28,901 nucleotides of DNA from Akkermansia muciniphila (GCA_945873715.1 CAMCFL010000001.1:1-28901), one strand, 5' to 3'. Numbered from the stretch's first letter, positions 1-8,538 are shown. Notes: generated by a model from the sequence alone, not told the origin. Translations and numbers: made by a program.

Positions 1-256
1 GGACGCGATGGTAACCCGAGTCCACTACGAACACCTTGCCGGTCGCTGGATCCAGGACCACATCCGACGGAGCGAGCAAGGTCTCCGGATCGGGCAGCCG
101 GGTGTTGCCGACGATCACCTGGGCGGCGGCGAAATCCACCCATCCCGCCCGCACTCCCTGGCTGGCAGCAAGGCACAGCACCGCCAGGGTCGCCCGGGTG
201 AAACCGAACCGCCATCCGCCACCCACACCGCGACCGACGTTGATTTCCGTCTTCAT
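1..256 (-). CDS. Exported NHL-repeat protein, N-terminal part (runs off left edge)
   Basis: The leftward frame starting at the ATG at 256 is open to the window edge, giving 85 codons. It begins MKTEINVGRG, followed by a hydrophobic stretch (ATLAVLCLAASQGVRAG) that reads as a signal peptide. The mature part contains LAPSDVVLDPATGKVFVVDS and then GYHRV, a typical first NHL repeat (P-x-x-V-x-x-D-P-x-x-G-x-x-x-V-x-D-x-x-x-H/Y-R-V). NHL proteins are six-bladed propellers, and in this phylum many are secreted. An AGGA motif lies just upstream of the ATG with GGAG further out. The rest of the gene lies outside the window, so total length and any additional domains are unknown. It is divergent from the gene at 545, and promoters for both must lie in 257-544. 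Confidence 0.75.
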   Translation of the reverse strand, partial: MKTEINVGRGVGGGWRFGFTRATLAVLCLAASQGVRAGWVDFAAAQVIVGNTRLPDPETLLAPSDVVLDPATGKVFVVDSGYHRV

Positions 257-544
257 GTTCCTGAGGTCTCCGACGACGACGGGAAATCCCGTCCTCGTTC
301 TCACGACTCAACGCCAACCCCAGCGCTGGCACCATCCGACTTCGGTCGGCAGGGCCGCGCGCCGGATCAGACTTTGGTGGGGACCGGGCGAATTCCGGGC
401 GAATTCCGGTGTTGATACCCAGGCCTTCGGAACCGCATCCTGTTAACCATCCCCGCTTTGCTGGTTCAACGACGTGCTCCCCCTTGGATCGCCGTCATTG
501 CGTTCAAGCATCGGGTGACAACACACCGCTACGGAAATCGAAAC
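257..544. other. Divergent intergenic region with an 11-bp tandem duplication
   Basis: This 288-bp gap separates the leftward NHL gene from the rightward gene at 545, so it should hold both promoters. I could not pick out a convincing -35/-10 pair. The only clear structure is a tandem duplication of CCGGGCGAATT at 384-394 and 395-405, followed by CCGG at 406-409. It contains GAATTC-like half palindromes and could be an operator, but that is only a guess. Confidence 0.4.
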
Positions 545-2665
545 ATGAAAGAATCCTCATCCTTCCTGTCCTGGCTGATGCTTGCTGGAGTGGCGTTCAG
601 TGCTCAGGCAGATTCCATCCTGTGGGTCAGTGACAACGGTGCCAAGGGAACCGAGCTGGGCTCGGATGGCGTGAATCGCGGCGTGTTTTACCCGGCCGTC
701 TCGGGCGAAACACCGTATGTCGACCAGGGATTCGTCAACCTGCTGACCCAAGCCGGGCATCAGGTGACCCGGTTCAACCCGAATCCCACGTCGATGTCGA
801 TCGACGACGTGCCCCTGATCAACGGCTACGACCTGATCATCCTGGGCGCAGCGCTCAACAGCGGGCCATTCAACCTCAACGCCCGCGGGGCCAAGTGGAA
901 CACCCTGATCACCCCGCCGATGATCGTCACCAAGTCCACGCTGATCCGGCGCGACCGCATGGGCTACCTGCTGGACAACAAGGAATTCGACTGCGCCGCC
1001 GATGCCAGCACCACGGCGAGTGGCAAATTCACCTTCCTGCAACCCAACCACCCGATCTTCGACGGGATCGCCCGCACCCTCCAGGGCGGGAACGCCGTGA
1101 TGAACAACTTCGGCCTCACCCACGTTCCGAGCCCCGTCAACAACCGGGCCGCATCCGTCCAGTACTTCAAGCTCAGCATCGGCGGCGTTGACCAAGGCAT
1201 CGCCAATGCCGTCGAACCCGGTGGCGTGGTCCTCGCCACCATCGATTTCAATCCGCTGGATCCGGGAGTGAACATTCCCGCCGGTCAGACCCCCGCGGTG
1301 AATGGCACCTATCAGGCAACGGGCTATGCCATCGTCGAATGGCCGACCGGCACCTCGGTCCGGACCACTCAGGTCACCGGGGAGACGAATGCCAGCTATC
1401 GCCTGCTTTTCGCCTGTGGCACCCGCGACGCCGCCGGGTCAGTCACCGCCGCCCCCAATCCGGAGGCCGGTGCCCTCAACCTCACCGCCGACGGCCAGCG
1501 CCTGTTTCTCAATGCCGTCCGCCATGCCCTTTCCAAGGGACCCCGCCGCCTGCTTTCCTCTTCGTGGGGCGAATGGGATTACAAGCAATACCTGTATGGC
1601 GGCACCGGCAACCTCGTTCTTACCGATCAGACCGCGGGCGGCTTCACGGCCTGGGTCTCCACCAATGACGTGGATGTCTTCAACACCGCCGAGGGCTCGA
1701 TCGGTTCGGACGGTGCCATCGAACCCGCCGGTCGCCCGACGATCTATCAGGAGTTCGCTCCCCTCGATCTTTCGGAGGTTGGACAGAAGGTCACTGCCAC
1801 CTTCGACCTCAAGTTCAACAACGCCCTCAACCCGAGCGACCAGTTCGTGCGCTTCGGCTTCGGCAATCCCAACAACAATTCCAGCTTCTACCTGAAGGTG
1901 GACTCCGGTCTCGGAGGCGGCACCACCCTCGGTTGGCGTTCGGACGCGTCGATCACCGATACCAACGGCACCACCCTGATTTCTCCCACCTTCAATCCCG
2001 CGGGAAATCTGGCCACCGCCGTCCCGCTCAATGTTCCGGTCAAGGGACCGAATGAAGGGTTCGTTTCCAGCAATTACAGCCACTTCATGAACAGCGGCAG
2101 CCTCTCGGGCGCGGCGTATCCTGGGGGCATCGGAGGCTACCCGAACGGCGTCGGTCTCGGAGTCGAAGGCACGCTGGACATCGTCCACTCCTTCTCCATG
2201 TCGATGGAGCGGGTGGAGGGCGGACTGAAAATCGGCGCGGTCTGGTCGAACAGCGCCGGACCCGAGGTTCTGGAGAGCGGCTATTCGAACCCGTACAATG
2301 ACCAACCGCTCGCCGACGGTGGCCATGGCAAACTGGACCAGATCGGATGCCTTGGCTTCAACCTCATGAACAATGACCTGTTCAACCTCGGCGCTGCCGG
2401 CGGCACCTACCGGGTCTCCAACATGACCCTGACCTACATCACCCCGCCCATCCTCCGCCTCTCGGGAATCACCCATGAGTCCGGCACGGATCAGTTCAGC
2501 CTGAGCTGGGTCTCCGAACCGGATGCCATCTACACCCTCGAATCCACAACCGACTGGAGCGGGTGGCTTTCGGTTCAGGCCAACATTGCGTCGGAAGGGG
2601 CCTCAACCACCAAGACCATCACCTCGACTGCCCCGGCCACGTTCTACCGGATCCGGAAGCAGTAG
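545..2665 (+). CDS. Secreted protein with ThuA/GATase-like N-terminus and C-terminal beta module
   Basis: The 706-residue protein starts MKESSSFLSWLMLAGVAFSA with a signal peptide cleaved near AQA-DS. I chose the ATG at 545 over an upstream start at 458 because only this start puts the signal sequence at the N-terminus. There is no clear Shine-Dalgarno. Residues about 22-135 look like a Rossmann-type GATase/ThuA fold: a strand SILWVSDNGAKG, a segment FVNLLTQAGHQVTRFNP, then YDLIILGAALNSGPFN. The centre (about 330-620) has the beta-rich, Gly/Asn-rich look of a lectin-like or carbohydrate-binding region. The last 70 residues (LSWVSEPDAIYTLEST to FYRIRKQ) form a small FN3/Ig-like module that resembles the tail of the protein at 19137. 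The function is unknown; an envelope or extracellular role is inferred. A stem-loop follows at 2689-2716. Confidence 0.7.
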   Translation: MKESSSFLSWLMLAGVAFSAQADSILWVSDNGAKGTELGSDGVNRGVFYPAVSGETPYVDQGFVNLLTQAGHQVTRFNPNPTSMSIDDVPLINGYDLIILGAALNSGPFNLNARGAKWNTLITPPMIVTKSTLIRRDRMGYLLDNKEFDCAADASTTASGKFTFLQPNHPIFDGIARTLQGGNAVMNNFGLTHVPSPVNNRAASVQYFKLSIGGVDQGIANAVEPGGVVLATIDFNPLDPGVNIPAGQTPAVNGTYQATGYAIVEWPTGTSVRTTQVTGETNASYRLLFACGTRDAAGSVTAAPNPEAGALNLTADGQRLFLNAVRHALSKGPRRLLSSSWGEWDYKQYLYGGTGNLVLTDQTAGGFTAWVSTNDVDVFNTAEGSIGSDGAIEPAGRPTIYQEFAPLDLSEVGQKVTATFDLKFNNALNPSDQFVRFGFGNPNNNSSFYLKVDSGLGGGTTLGWRSDASITDTNGTTLISPTFNPAGNLATAVPLNVPVKGPNEGFVSSNYSHFMNSGSLSGAAYPGGIGGYPNGVGLGVEGTLDIVHSFSMSMERVEGGLKIGAVWSNSAGPEVLESGYSNPYNDQPLADGGHGKLDQIGCLGFNLMNNDLFNLGAAGGTYRVSNMTLTYITPPILRLSGITHESGTDQFSLSWVSEPDAIYTLESTTDWSGWLSVQANIASEGASTTKTITSTAPATFYRIRKQ

Positions 2666-2688
2666 GGGGGGGCCGCAGGAACGCGCGG

Positions 2689-2716
2689 GGCACCCGTGCT
2701 CAGCGGGACGGGTGCC
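2689..2716 (+). terminator. Stem-loop after the gene ending at 2665
   Basis: GGCACCCGT at 2689-2697 pairs perfectly with ACGGGTGCC at 2708-2716 across a 10-nt loop. It starts 23 bp after the stop codon. No U-tract follows, so it could be a Rho-independent terminator of the weak GC-rich type or a 3'-end stabiliser. Confidence 0.4.
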
Positions 2717-2798
2717 ACGCGTCTCCATTTACCTCCTGAAAAAGTATGGGTCTCGCCGAGGTCGTTCCTCCGGCGAGGTCGTTTTCCACAGGGGGCAA

Positions 2799-2899
2799 CT
2801 TGGGTGGGTTGTCACGGTTGCAGGCCCGCTGCCCTCAGCGGGCGTCTCCTCATCGCCGCCTGTGGGCGGGTGGACTGCCTCCGTGACCGACTCAGGATG
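2799..2899 (+). repeat. R1 element, copy a (plus orientation, degenerate right arm)
   Basis: Copy of the dispersed R1 element. The left arm GGCCCGCTGCCCTCAGCGGG is intact. The right arm has changed to CCGCCTGTGGGCGGGTGG and lost the final CCTAC. The right terminal motif GACCGACTCAGGATG is intact. The gap 2666-2966 otherwise holds only the 2689 stem-loop and a short GC-rich hairpin around 2753-2774. Confidence 0.85.
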
Positions 2900-2966
2900 T
2901 CGTTAAACCCGAACCGCCCTTCAACCGCTGTTTGAATTCCCTGCTCCATCACGGCAGCCTATCCCC

Positions 2967-3827
2967 ATGCGTCGCGAGCCAGCCGTTCACCAGCCATACC
3001 CCGGTCAGGGCGTGCTGGGCTGGCTATTGCTGGGGTGGATCGCCTTCGGACTGGCCGGGTGCGATTGGCTGAACCGCCCCTCGGGTGATCCGCGGCGCGA
3101 AGGCAATTTCCAGGACGGCCTGCGATGGGCGGATCAGCAGCGATGGGACCATTCCCGGGAGAGTTACTACCGGGCTCTGGAGACGAATCCGCAGAATCTT
3201 CATGCCCACCTCGCGCTGGGAGACCTCTACCGCTCGCGCCTGACCAACCAGGTCCTGGCCCTCTACCACTACCACCGGTACCTCGAGCTCGGTCGGACCC
3301 AGAACAACGGGGATTTCCGCGATCAATCGGCGACGGACGGCATCCGCAACGCTGAGGTTGAACTCGCCCGGCGCTACGCAGAGCGCATGTTCCGCGACCA
3401 GCAACAGTACGAACTGGACAACCTCCGGCGCACCAACGCGGTTCTCCAGCAGCGCATCGACGTCCTGACCCACCACGTCGGACTGCTCAGCCGTCAGGTG
3501 GTTGCCCAGACGAATGGCCTGCTGGCCAATCCCCCGGACCGCTCCCCCACCGTGGTCACCAATCCGTCCAGTCCGTTGGTCCGGGTGCAACCCACAGAAC
3601 CCGTCCGTCCCCAGATCGGAGGTGCCCGGAGCACGGCACCCGTCCAGCCAACCCAGACCGCGCCGGTGCCCACTCCCAACCGGACGCATCGGGTGCAGGC
3701 CAGCGAATCGTTCTCGTCGATTGCCCGCCAGTACCGGATCGGCATTCCCGCCCTGCAGGCCGCCAACCGCGGGGTCGATTCCCGACGATTGCGGGTGGGT
3801 CAGGTGCTGGTGATCCCAGCCCGTTGA
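2967..3827 (+). CDS. Lipoprotein with TPR-like region and C-terminal LysM domain
   Basis: The 286-residue protein has a signal sequence with lipobox LAGC and lipidation Cys32, so it should be membrane-anchored. Residues about 47-110 resemble tetratricopeptide helices (YYRALETNPQNLHAHLALGD, YHYHRYLELG). Residues about 130-175 are charged and heptad-like (QQQYELDNLRRTNAVLQQRI), probably a coiled coil. A Pro/Thr-rich linker (about 180-240) leads to a LysM domain at 241-286 (HRVQASESFSSIARQYRIGI to LRVGQVLVIPA). LysM binds N-acetylglucosamine polymers such as peptidoglycan, so the protein probably links membrane and cell wall. The next gene starts 10 bp after the stop, suggesting one transcript. 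Confidence 0.85.
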   Translation: MRREPAVHQPYPGQGVLGWLLLGWIAFGLAGCDWLNRPSGDPRREGNFQDGLRWADQQRWDHSRESYYRALETNPQNLHAHLALGDLYRSRLTNQVLALYHYHRYLELGRTQNNGDFRDQSATDGIRNAEVELARRYAERMFRDQQQYELDNLRRTNAVLQQRIDVLTHHVGLLSRQVVAQTNGLLANPPDRSPTVVTNPSSPLVRVQPTEPVRPQIGGARSTAPVQPTQTAPVPTPNRTHRVQASESFSSIARQYRIGIPALQAANRGVDSRRLRVGQVLVIPAR

Positions 3828-3837
3828 ACCCGTAGTC

Positions 3838-4644
3838 ATGAGGCAACCTCTCGTCACCGCGGCGATCGTCGCCTTCTGGGTGACCATGAACGTGCTCCTG
3901 TGGCGGGCTGAGTCCGGATACGGAGATCAGCTGGAGTCCACCGTCCCCCTCCGCACCGTCGTGGAGCGGATGCTCAACGCCGCCGATCCGTCTACCCTCC
4001 GGCTCAGCCATCACGGCCAGGACCTGGGTCAACTCCGCTGGATTCCCACCGTCCGTGAGACACCGGTCGAGACCAACTCGTTCGCTCCGGAAGGCATGGT
4101 GACGTCGGCCACGGGATACCGTCTCGACCTGGACCTGAGGCTGACCGGCGATCTGCCGGAATCACGGTGGGACCTGGTCAGTCACCTCGACCTGGACCTC
4201 CGCCATGAATGGGAGGACGTCTCCATCAAGCTCATCCAACGTCCTTCGACCTGGGAGATCCGGGCGAGGCGCGGGGAGGACGCGGTGGAACTGTCGGTCG
4301 AGGAGGGACGCGCCGCCCCGTTCCGCCGGCGCTTCGGCTTCGCCGACCTGGGCGAACTGCCGGGAGCCCTGGGTCCACTGGCCCCCTTCCTGACGTCGCA
4401 GCTGAACCTTTCCGGGACCAACCGTCTCACGTCGCCGGCCCCGATCGAATGGAAGGCGAGCGACAGTCAGTTGCGATTGGGTCGCCACCAGATGCGGGCT
4501 TTTCGGATCCAGGGAAAGATCCTGGGACGCTTCGACCTGATCGTGTACGTGAGCCGTGCCGGGGAGATCCTTCGGGTTGAACTCCCGGACCATTACCTCC
4601 TCACCTCGGTGGCCAGCCCGACCTCGCGCGAGCCGGCCCGCTGA
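3838..4644 (+). CDS. Membrane-anchored protein of unknown function
   Basis: The 268-residue product has an N-terminal hydrophobic segment (VTAAIVAFWVTMNVLLW, residues 6-22) that reads as a signal anchor or uncleaved signal peptide. The remainder is a soluble, Asp/Arg/Leu-rich, mostly beta-looking domain, with strands such as YRLDLDLRLTGDL and LVSHLDLDLRHEWEDVSIKL. I recognise no catalytic motif or named family. It follows the LysM lipoprotein by 10 bp and is probably co-transcribed with it, so a joint role in the envelope is a reasonable inference. The start ATG at 3838 is the only one that puts the hydrophobic segment at the N-terminus. Confidence 0.7.
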   Translation: MRQPLVTAAIVAFWVTMNVLLWRAESGYGDQLESTVPLRTVVERMLNAADPSTLRLSHHGQDLGQLRWIPTVRETPVETNSFAPEGMVTSATGYRLDLDLRLTGDLPESRWDLVSHLDLDLRHEWEDVSIKLIQRPSTWEIRARRGEDAVELSVEEGRAAPFRRRFGFADLGELPGALGPLAPFLTSQLNLSGTNRLTSPAPIEWKASDSQLRLGRHQMRAFRIQGKILGRFDLIVYVSRAGEILRVELPDHYLLTSVASPTSREPAR

Positions 4645-4691
4645 ACCGGCCTCCGGTCGAGGCAAACTCCACCACCCCGGAGCAACGGGGT

Positions 4692-4798
4692 GCATCCTGA
4701 GTTGGTCGTGGATGTAGGCCGCCTGCCCTCAGGCGGCGATGGAAAAGCGCCCGCTGAGGGCAGCGGGCCTACATTCGTGACAACCAGCTCAAGAGGCA
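4692..4798 (-). repeat. R1 element, copy b (minus orientation, near complete)
   Basis: Complete copy in the 241-bp gap between convergent genes ending at 4644 and 4886. It has the left end GCATCCTGAGTTGGTCG, arms GGCCGCCTGCCCTCAGGCGG and CCCGCTGAGGGCAGCGGG, and right end ACAACCAGCTCAAG. Its position suggests it could also act as a bidirectional transcript end. Confidence 0.9.
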
Positions 4799-4885
4799 CC
4801 CGGAGCAACGGACCCTCGTTGGCTCAACGAATCCGGATCGTGGTTGCCGTAGGTTCGTGGTGGTTCAAACCGGCCTGGCAGCCCG

Positions 4886-6649
4886 CTACGGTGCAGTGAC
4901 GTCGTAGCGGTCGAAGGCCTTGGACAGGGCCCAGATTCCGCCGGCGACCTCGGTGACGAGGATGACAAGGGCGGCCAGTGCTGCGAACGGTAGTGCCCAG
5001 GCGGGGCCGGTAAGCCATTGGCACACCCACCAGACGACGCCTCCCACGACGGTGGCCGGGAGGAGTCCGACCACGAGGGTCAGGACCAGACCGAGCCCGA
5101 AGATCAACCGTTGGCCCATGACTTCGATCCCGCCGCCGCGGCCCTGGCTGGTGCCGGCCCAGGCCGGGAAGAGCAGGGCGATGGTGTTGGGCAGGAGCAG
5201 GACCATCGCGTCGAGGGCCGGGAGCAGCAGCGCGGCCGAGATGGCCGCTGGCCAGCGCCACATCAGGAGCGGGGATCGGACGAACACCCCTCCCAGAGTA
5301 CTGCCGATGAGCACCGCCAGCAGGAGCCATTGCAAGGCGCCAAGGATCACCACCGGCGCCAGCAATTGACCCAGCACAATCTGCCACGACGGCATGGGGA
5401 GCGACTTGAGCAGGTCCATCTGCGGCAGGTCCGAGCGGAAATCCTGCCGGACCATCTGCGCCCCCAGCAGCAGCGACATGAACAGGAGCATCCCGGACAC
5501 GGATGCAACGATGGCTTGGAATCCCGCGAAGCCCGACGAGTTTCCCGCGGAAGAGGTGCCGACCACAAACGAAACAACACACGAAAGGGTGATCAGCCAC
5601 ACCCGGGCCGTGAAGAACTGTCCGGCTCCAATCAGGTTCTTCCAGAGGAGCGCCATCGGGGGAAAGCCGATCGGTGCCAGACGGAATGGGTCGCGTCGGA
5701 CCTTGGGTGGCTTGAGGCGGTGGACGTTCCCGCTGCGGGCGGCCTCGATGATCGTGGCGAGCTTGCGGGAGGCGTCCACGGAGGCTTCCTCGAAGGATAC
5801 GTTGGCACGCACCACCCAGATCCAGTGGGCGACCAGAATCAGCAGGGCCGGCCACACGGCCTGAACAAGCTCAACCCACCCGCGGGTGAACCACGGCCGG
5901 ATCACCCAACGGAACGGAGCGAGCAGCCAGGGCGCGGGCCCGGCCGTCATCACGGCGCGGATCTGGTCCTTGAGCGCATCGAGATCCCGCACGCCGGCCG
6001 CGGAGGGCGCGGCCTGGATCCACCAGACGATCGCTCCTCCCAGCGCCAGCAGGACTCCCAGGACCGCCAACCGGCGGCGCCAGCCCGCCAGGCCCCGTTC
6101 GGTCAGGCGTTGGATGGCGAAGGAGGCTCCGATCGAATGCAGGTAGAGCAGGGTGAACACCAGCCAGAGCGTGAACCCGTGGGAGATCCATTCGAAGAGC
6201 GAGTGCTGACGCCCGGTGAACAGGTTGAAGATGAAGGAGGACAGCAGCAGTCCGGGCTGGGCCCGCAACAGTCGGAACTGCAACAGCGCACGGCGGCTCA
6301 CCGGGGCCGGGAGCAGGAAGGCCACCTCCGCCTCGGTGAAGGTGAGGCTGGCGCGGTCCCCGGCGAACAGCCAGATCCCCGCCACGTACAACGCCAACCC
6401 CAGGGCAACGACCGCCTCGATCCATCCCGCCGTCTCCGACGAGAGATCCCATCCCCCGACGCTTCCCGAGGCGCGGTCCACGAAGAATCGCCGGAGGAAG
6501 ACCATCCAGAGGTAGCCGATGCCCACCACGCCGCCGATGAGGTAGCGCGGTTGCTTCAGGCGCTGGAGGCGCGCCTTCAGACGGTTGTACAGGCTCCGCG
6601 ATTGCAGGAACCACAGCGCCGACAGAACCGGTCTGAGGGGAGTCGCCAT
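4886..6649 (-). CDS. ABC transporter membrane protein, ABC_export-like
   Basis: The 587-residue protein starts MATPLRPVLSALWFLQSRSL and has about 12 hydrophobic segments, for example YLIGGVVGIGYLWMVF, AVVALGLALYVAGIWLFAG, LAVLGVLLALGGAIVWWI, LGQLLAPVVILGALQWLLLA and LIFGLGLVLTLVVGLL. The long N-terminal basic stretch followed by GGVVGIGYLW resembles the 'putative ABC exporter' family found in Verrucomicrobiota and Planctomycetes. That assignment is from memory of the family. It lies directly downstream of an ABC ATPase whose frame continues through the first 779 bp of this gene, so the two may be parts of one protein or one complex. The ATG at 6649 is chosen because the in-frame extension to 6823 is Arg/Pro-rich with no sign of a folded domain. 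The substrate is unknown. Confidence 0.8.
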   Translation of the reverse strand: MATPLRPVLSALWFLQSRSLYNRLKARLQRLKQPRYLIGGVVGIGYLWMVFLRRFFVDRASGSVGGWDLSSETAGWIEAVVALGLALYVAGIWLFAGDRASLTFTEAEVAFLLPAPVSRRALLQFRLLRAQPGLLLSSFIFNLFTGRQHSLFEWISHGFTLWLVFTLLYLHSIGASFAIQRLTERGLAGWRRRLAVLGVLLALGGAIVWWIQAAPSAAGVRDLDALKDQIRAVMTAGPAPWLLAPFRWVIRPWFTRGWVELVQAVWPALLILVAHWIWVVRANVSFEEASVDASRKLATIIEAARSGNVHRLKPPKVRRDPFRLAPIGFPPMALLWKNLIGAGQFFTARVWLITLSCVVSFVVGTSSAGNSSGFAGFQAIVASVSGMLLFMSLLLGAQMVRQDFRSDLPQMDLLKSLPMPSWQIVLGQLLAPVVILGALQWLLLAVLIGSTLGGVFVRSPLLMWRWPAAISAALLLPALDAMVLLLPNTIALLFPAWAGTSQGRGGGIEVMGQRLIFGLGLVLTLVVGLLPATVVGGVVWWVCQWLTGPAWALPFAALAALVILVTEVAGGIWALSKAFDRYDVTAP

Positions 6650-7466
6650 GGGCTCGGGCACCGGCAACCGGGGGAGGCGGAGGCATCGGGGGAATCGGCG
6701 GTGGGGGCGGTGTCGACGGAGGCGGCGGGGGCGTGGCCGAGCCGGTCCCCGTGGCGATCCGGATGAACACTTCCTCCAGGTCGGCCCCGGCGTCGTCGGC
6801 GGCGAACTGGGCCCGGATCTCATTCACGGTTCCGTGGGCGACCTTGAACCCTCCCTTGAGGACCAGGATGCGGGTGCAGAGCTCTTCGACCAGATGCAGC
6901 AGGTGCGAGCTGAGCACGATGGCAGCACCCTCCGCAGCGAGGCGTCGGATCGTGTCCTTCATCCGGCGGATGGCGAGCGGATCCAGGCCGGTGAGCGGTT
7001 CGTCGAAGAACACCACCCGAGGCGAATGCAGGAGGCCGCAGGCGATCTGGACCTTCTGCTTCATCCCGCGCGAAAGGTCGCCCGGCAACTGATCCGCCTT
7101 GCTGGTCAGCTCCAGTTCCTCCAGCAGCTTCGCATACCGGGCGGGGGCATCCTGGACCTGATAAAGACGGGCGGTGAAATCGAGGTGCTGCCGGATGGTG
7201 AGATAGTCGAACAACCGGGGTTCATCCGAGAAGAAGGCCAGTTGCTGCTTGGCGGCCACCGGTTCGGTCACGAGGTCGTGCCCGGCGATCCGCACGGTGC
7301 CGCGGGTGGCTGGGATGATCCCGGCGAGGGAACGGAGCGTGGTCGTCTTGCCAGCACCGTTGGGCCCGACGAGCCCGAGGAGTTCGCCCGGCTGGACGGT
7401 GAAGGACAGCCCGGTGACGGCAGCGAAGTCGCCGTACAGTTTGGTCAAGCCATCCACCTCGATCAT
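5871..7466 (-). CDS. ABC transporter ATP-binding protein; frame has no stop before the permease
   Basis: Residues 1-238 are a complete ABC ATPase: Walker A GPNGAGKTT (34-42), signature LSRGMKQK (131-138), Walker B VVFFDEP (151-157) and H-loop His188. Residues about 244-272 are a proline-rich tract (TPPPPPSTPPPPPIPPMPPP). After that the frame stays open to 5871, but its residues (about 273-531) look like an out-of-frame shadow of the permease that starts at 6649. The real protein therefore either ends in a meaningless tail or is joined to the permease by a frameshift near 6670, where five Gs occur. The permease frame is offset by one base. The start ATG at 7466 overlaps the stop of the upstream gene as ATGA, which indicates translational coupling. 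It energises transport by the neighbouring membrane protein. Confidence 0.85.
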   Translation of the reverse strand: MIEVDGLTKLYGDFAAVTGLSFTVQPGELLGLVGPNGAGKTTTLRSLAGIIPATRGTVRIAGHDLVTEPVAAKQQLAFFSDEPRLFDYLTIRQHLDFTARLYQVQDAPARYAKLLEELELTSKADQLPGDLSRGMKQKVQIACGLLHSPRVVFFDEPLTGLDPLAIRRMKDTIRRLAAEGAAIVLSSHLLHLVEELCTRILVLKGGFKVAHGTVNEIRAQFAADDAGADLEEVFIRIATGTGSATPPPPPSTPPPPPIPPMPPPPPVAGARAHGDSPQTGSVGAVVPAIAEPVQPSEGAPPAPEATALPHRRRGGHRLPLDGLPPAILRGPRLGKRRGMGSLVGDGGMDRGGRCPGVGVVRGGDLAVRRGPRQPHLHRGGGGLPAPGPGEPPCAVAVPTVAGPARTAAVLLHLQPVHRASALALRMDLPRVHALAGVHPALPAFDRSLLRHPTPDRTGPGGLAPPVGGPGSPAGAGRSDRLVDPGRALRGRRAGSRCAQGPDPRRDDGRARALAARSVPLGDPAVVHPRVG

Positions 7467-8464
7467 GTGAGTCGCAGGATGAGGACGTGATCATCCATGA
7501 CAAAGCCGTTTCCGATGTCCTGGCAAAGATCGTGGCCGATCTGGAACCCAGCCCGTCGGTAGGCGCGCATCGCACGTTCGTTGCGCCGGTTGACGCGCAG
7601 TTCCACGCGGACAGCACCGATCCGCTCCGCCTGTTGTCGGACGTGCGAAAGCAGGAGCTGTCCCAGTCCGCGGCCGTGGAAGGCGGAATCGAGATAGAGT
7701 TTGTCGAGAAACACCGAGCCGTCGGAAGGATCGGGCTTCCACGCCAGGTAGCCGACCGCGATGCCGTTGACCGAGGCCAGTTCCCAGTGGGTGCCGTCCG
7801 CCATCCCGGCGCGGATCGCGTCCGGGGCGTACATCCGTTCAAGCATGTAGGTGATCTGTTCCTCCGGGATCATGCCACGGTAGGAGGCCCACCAGATCCG
7901 CTGGGAAAGGTCGATCAGGGTCGGGATGTCGTCCGTCGTCGCCGGGCGGATCTGAAGGGATTCCCGGCCGTCGAACTTTCCGGCGGCCACGGACTGACGC
8001 AGCGATCCACCCGAGGCGTGTCGCAGGACCTGGAGGATCTCGGCGAGGATGCTGACCGCGATTTCCTGGGGCGACTCCGACCCGAGGTCCAGTCCGCTGG
8101 GAGCGTATACCCGGGCCAGGGCTGAATCCTGGAATCCGCGCTCGCGCAACCCGGCGAAGACCTGCTGGACCTCGCCCCGGCTGCCCATCATTCCCACGTA
8201 TCCGGCACCCGGCCGCGAAAGGGCCGCGGCGAGCGCTTCACGGTCGACCTCCAGATCCCGACGGACCAGCACGAGGGCTTCATTGGAGAGCCATTCGCGC
8301 GCAAGGATGAATCGGGGCGCGGGACCGGCATGGAGGACCGGGGCGTTGCACGCCGCCAGCAGTCCGGGCCGATCATCGATCACGGTGACGTGCCAACCAC
8401 AGCCAAGGGCCAGTTGGCACAGCGCCTGGCCGCAGTCCCCGGCACCCACGATCACCAGCTTCAT
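7463..8464 (-). CDS. XdhC-like Rossmann domain fused to a GNAT acetyltransferase
   Basis: The 333-residue protein starts at 8464, where GGAGG lies 7 nt upstream of ATG; the in-frame ATG at 8542 has no such signal. Residues 1-165 match the XdhC/CoxF C-terminal domain: nucleotide-binding loop VIVGAGDCGQAL (4-15), VIDDRPGLLAA, YVGMMGSRGEV, and SGLDLGSESPQEIAVSILAE. XdhC proteins help mature molybdenum hydroxylases, but the N-terminal XdhC/CoxI domain is missing and no xanthine dehydrogenase gene is nearby. Residues about 172-333 are a GNAT fold: IRPATTDDIPTLIDLSQRIW, acetyl-CoA loop FHGRGLGQLLLSHV, and VNRRNERAMRAYRRAGF. The 3' end overlaps the ABC ATPase start by 4 nt, so the three leftward genes form one operon. 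The acetyl acceptor is unknown. Confidence 0.85.
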   Translation of the reverse strand: MKLVIVGAGDCGQALCQLALGCGWHVTVIDDRPGLLAACNAPVLHAGPAPRFILAREWLSNEALVLVRRDLEVDREALAAALSRPGAGYVGMMGSRGEVQQVFAGLRERGFQDSALARVYAPSGLDLGSESPQEIAVSILAEILQVLRHASGGSLRQSVAAGKFDGRESLQIRPATTDDIPTLIDLSQRIWWASYRGMIPEEQITYMLERMYAPDAIRAGMADGTHWELASVNGIAVGYLAWKPDPSDGSVFLDKLYLDSAFHGRGLGQLLLSHVRQQAERIGAVRVELRVNRRNERAMRAYRRAGFQIGHDLCQDIGNGFVMDDHVLILRLT

Positions 8465-8538
8465 CGGCAAGCCTCCATGGGGGATCATGGGAAGGAAGGG
8501 CATCCGGCCTGTCAACGGGTGAGCGTTCGGCGACGGGC

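Noticed and set aside
5018..6766. Long plus-strand open frame of 582 codons opposite the ABC permease
   Set aside because: Its translation is rich in Gln, Glu, Arg and Gly with no domain, whereas the minus strand encodes about 12 membrane segments. It is a high-GC antisense shadow.
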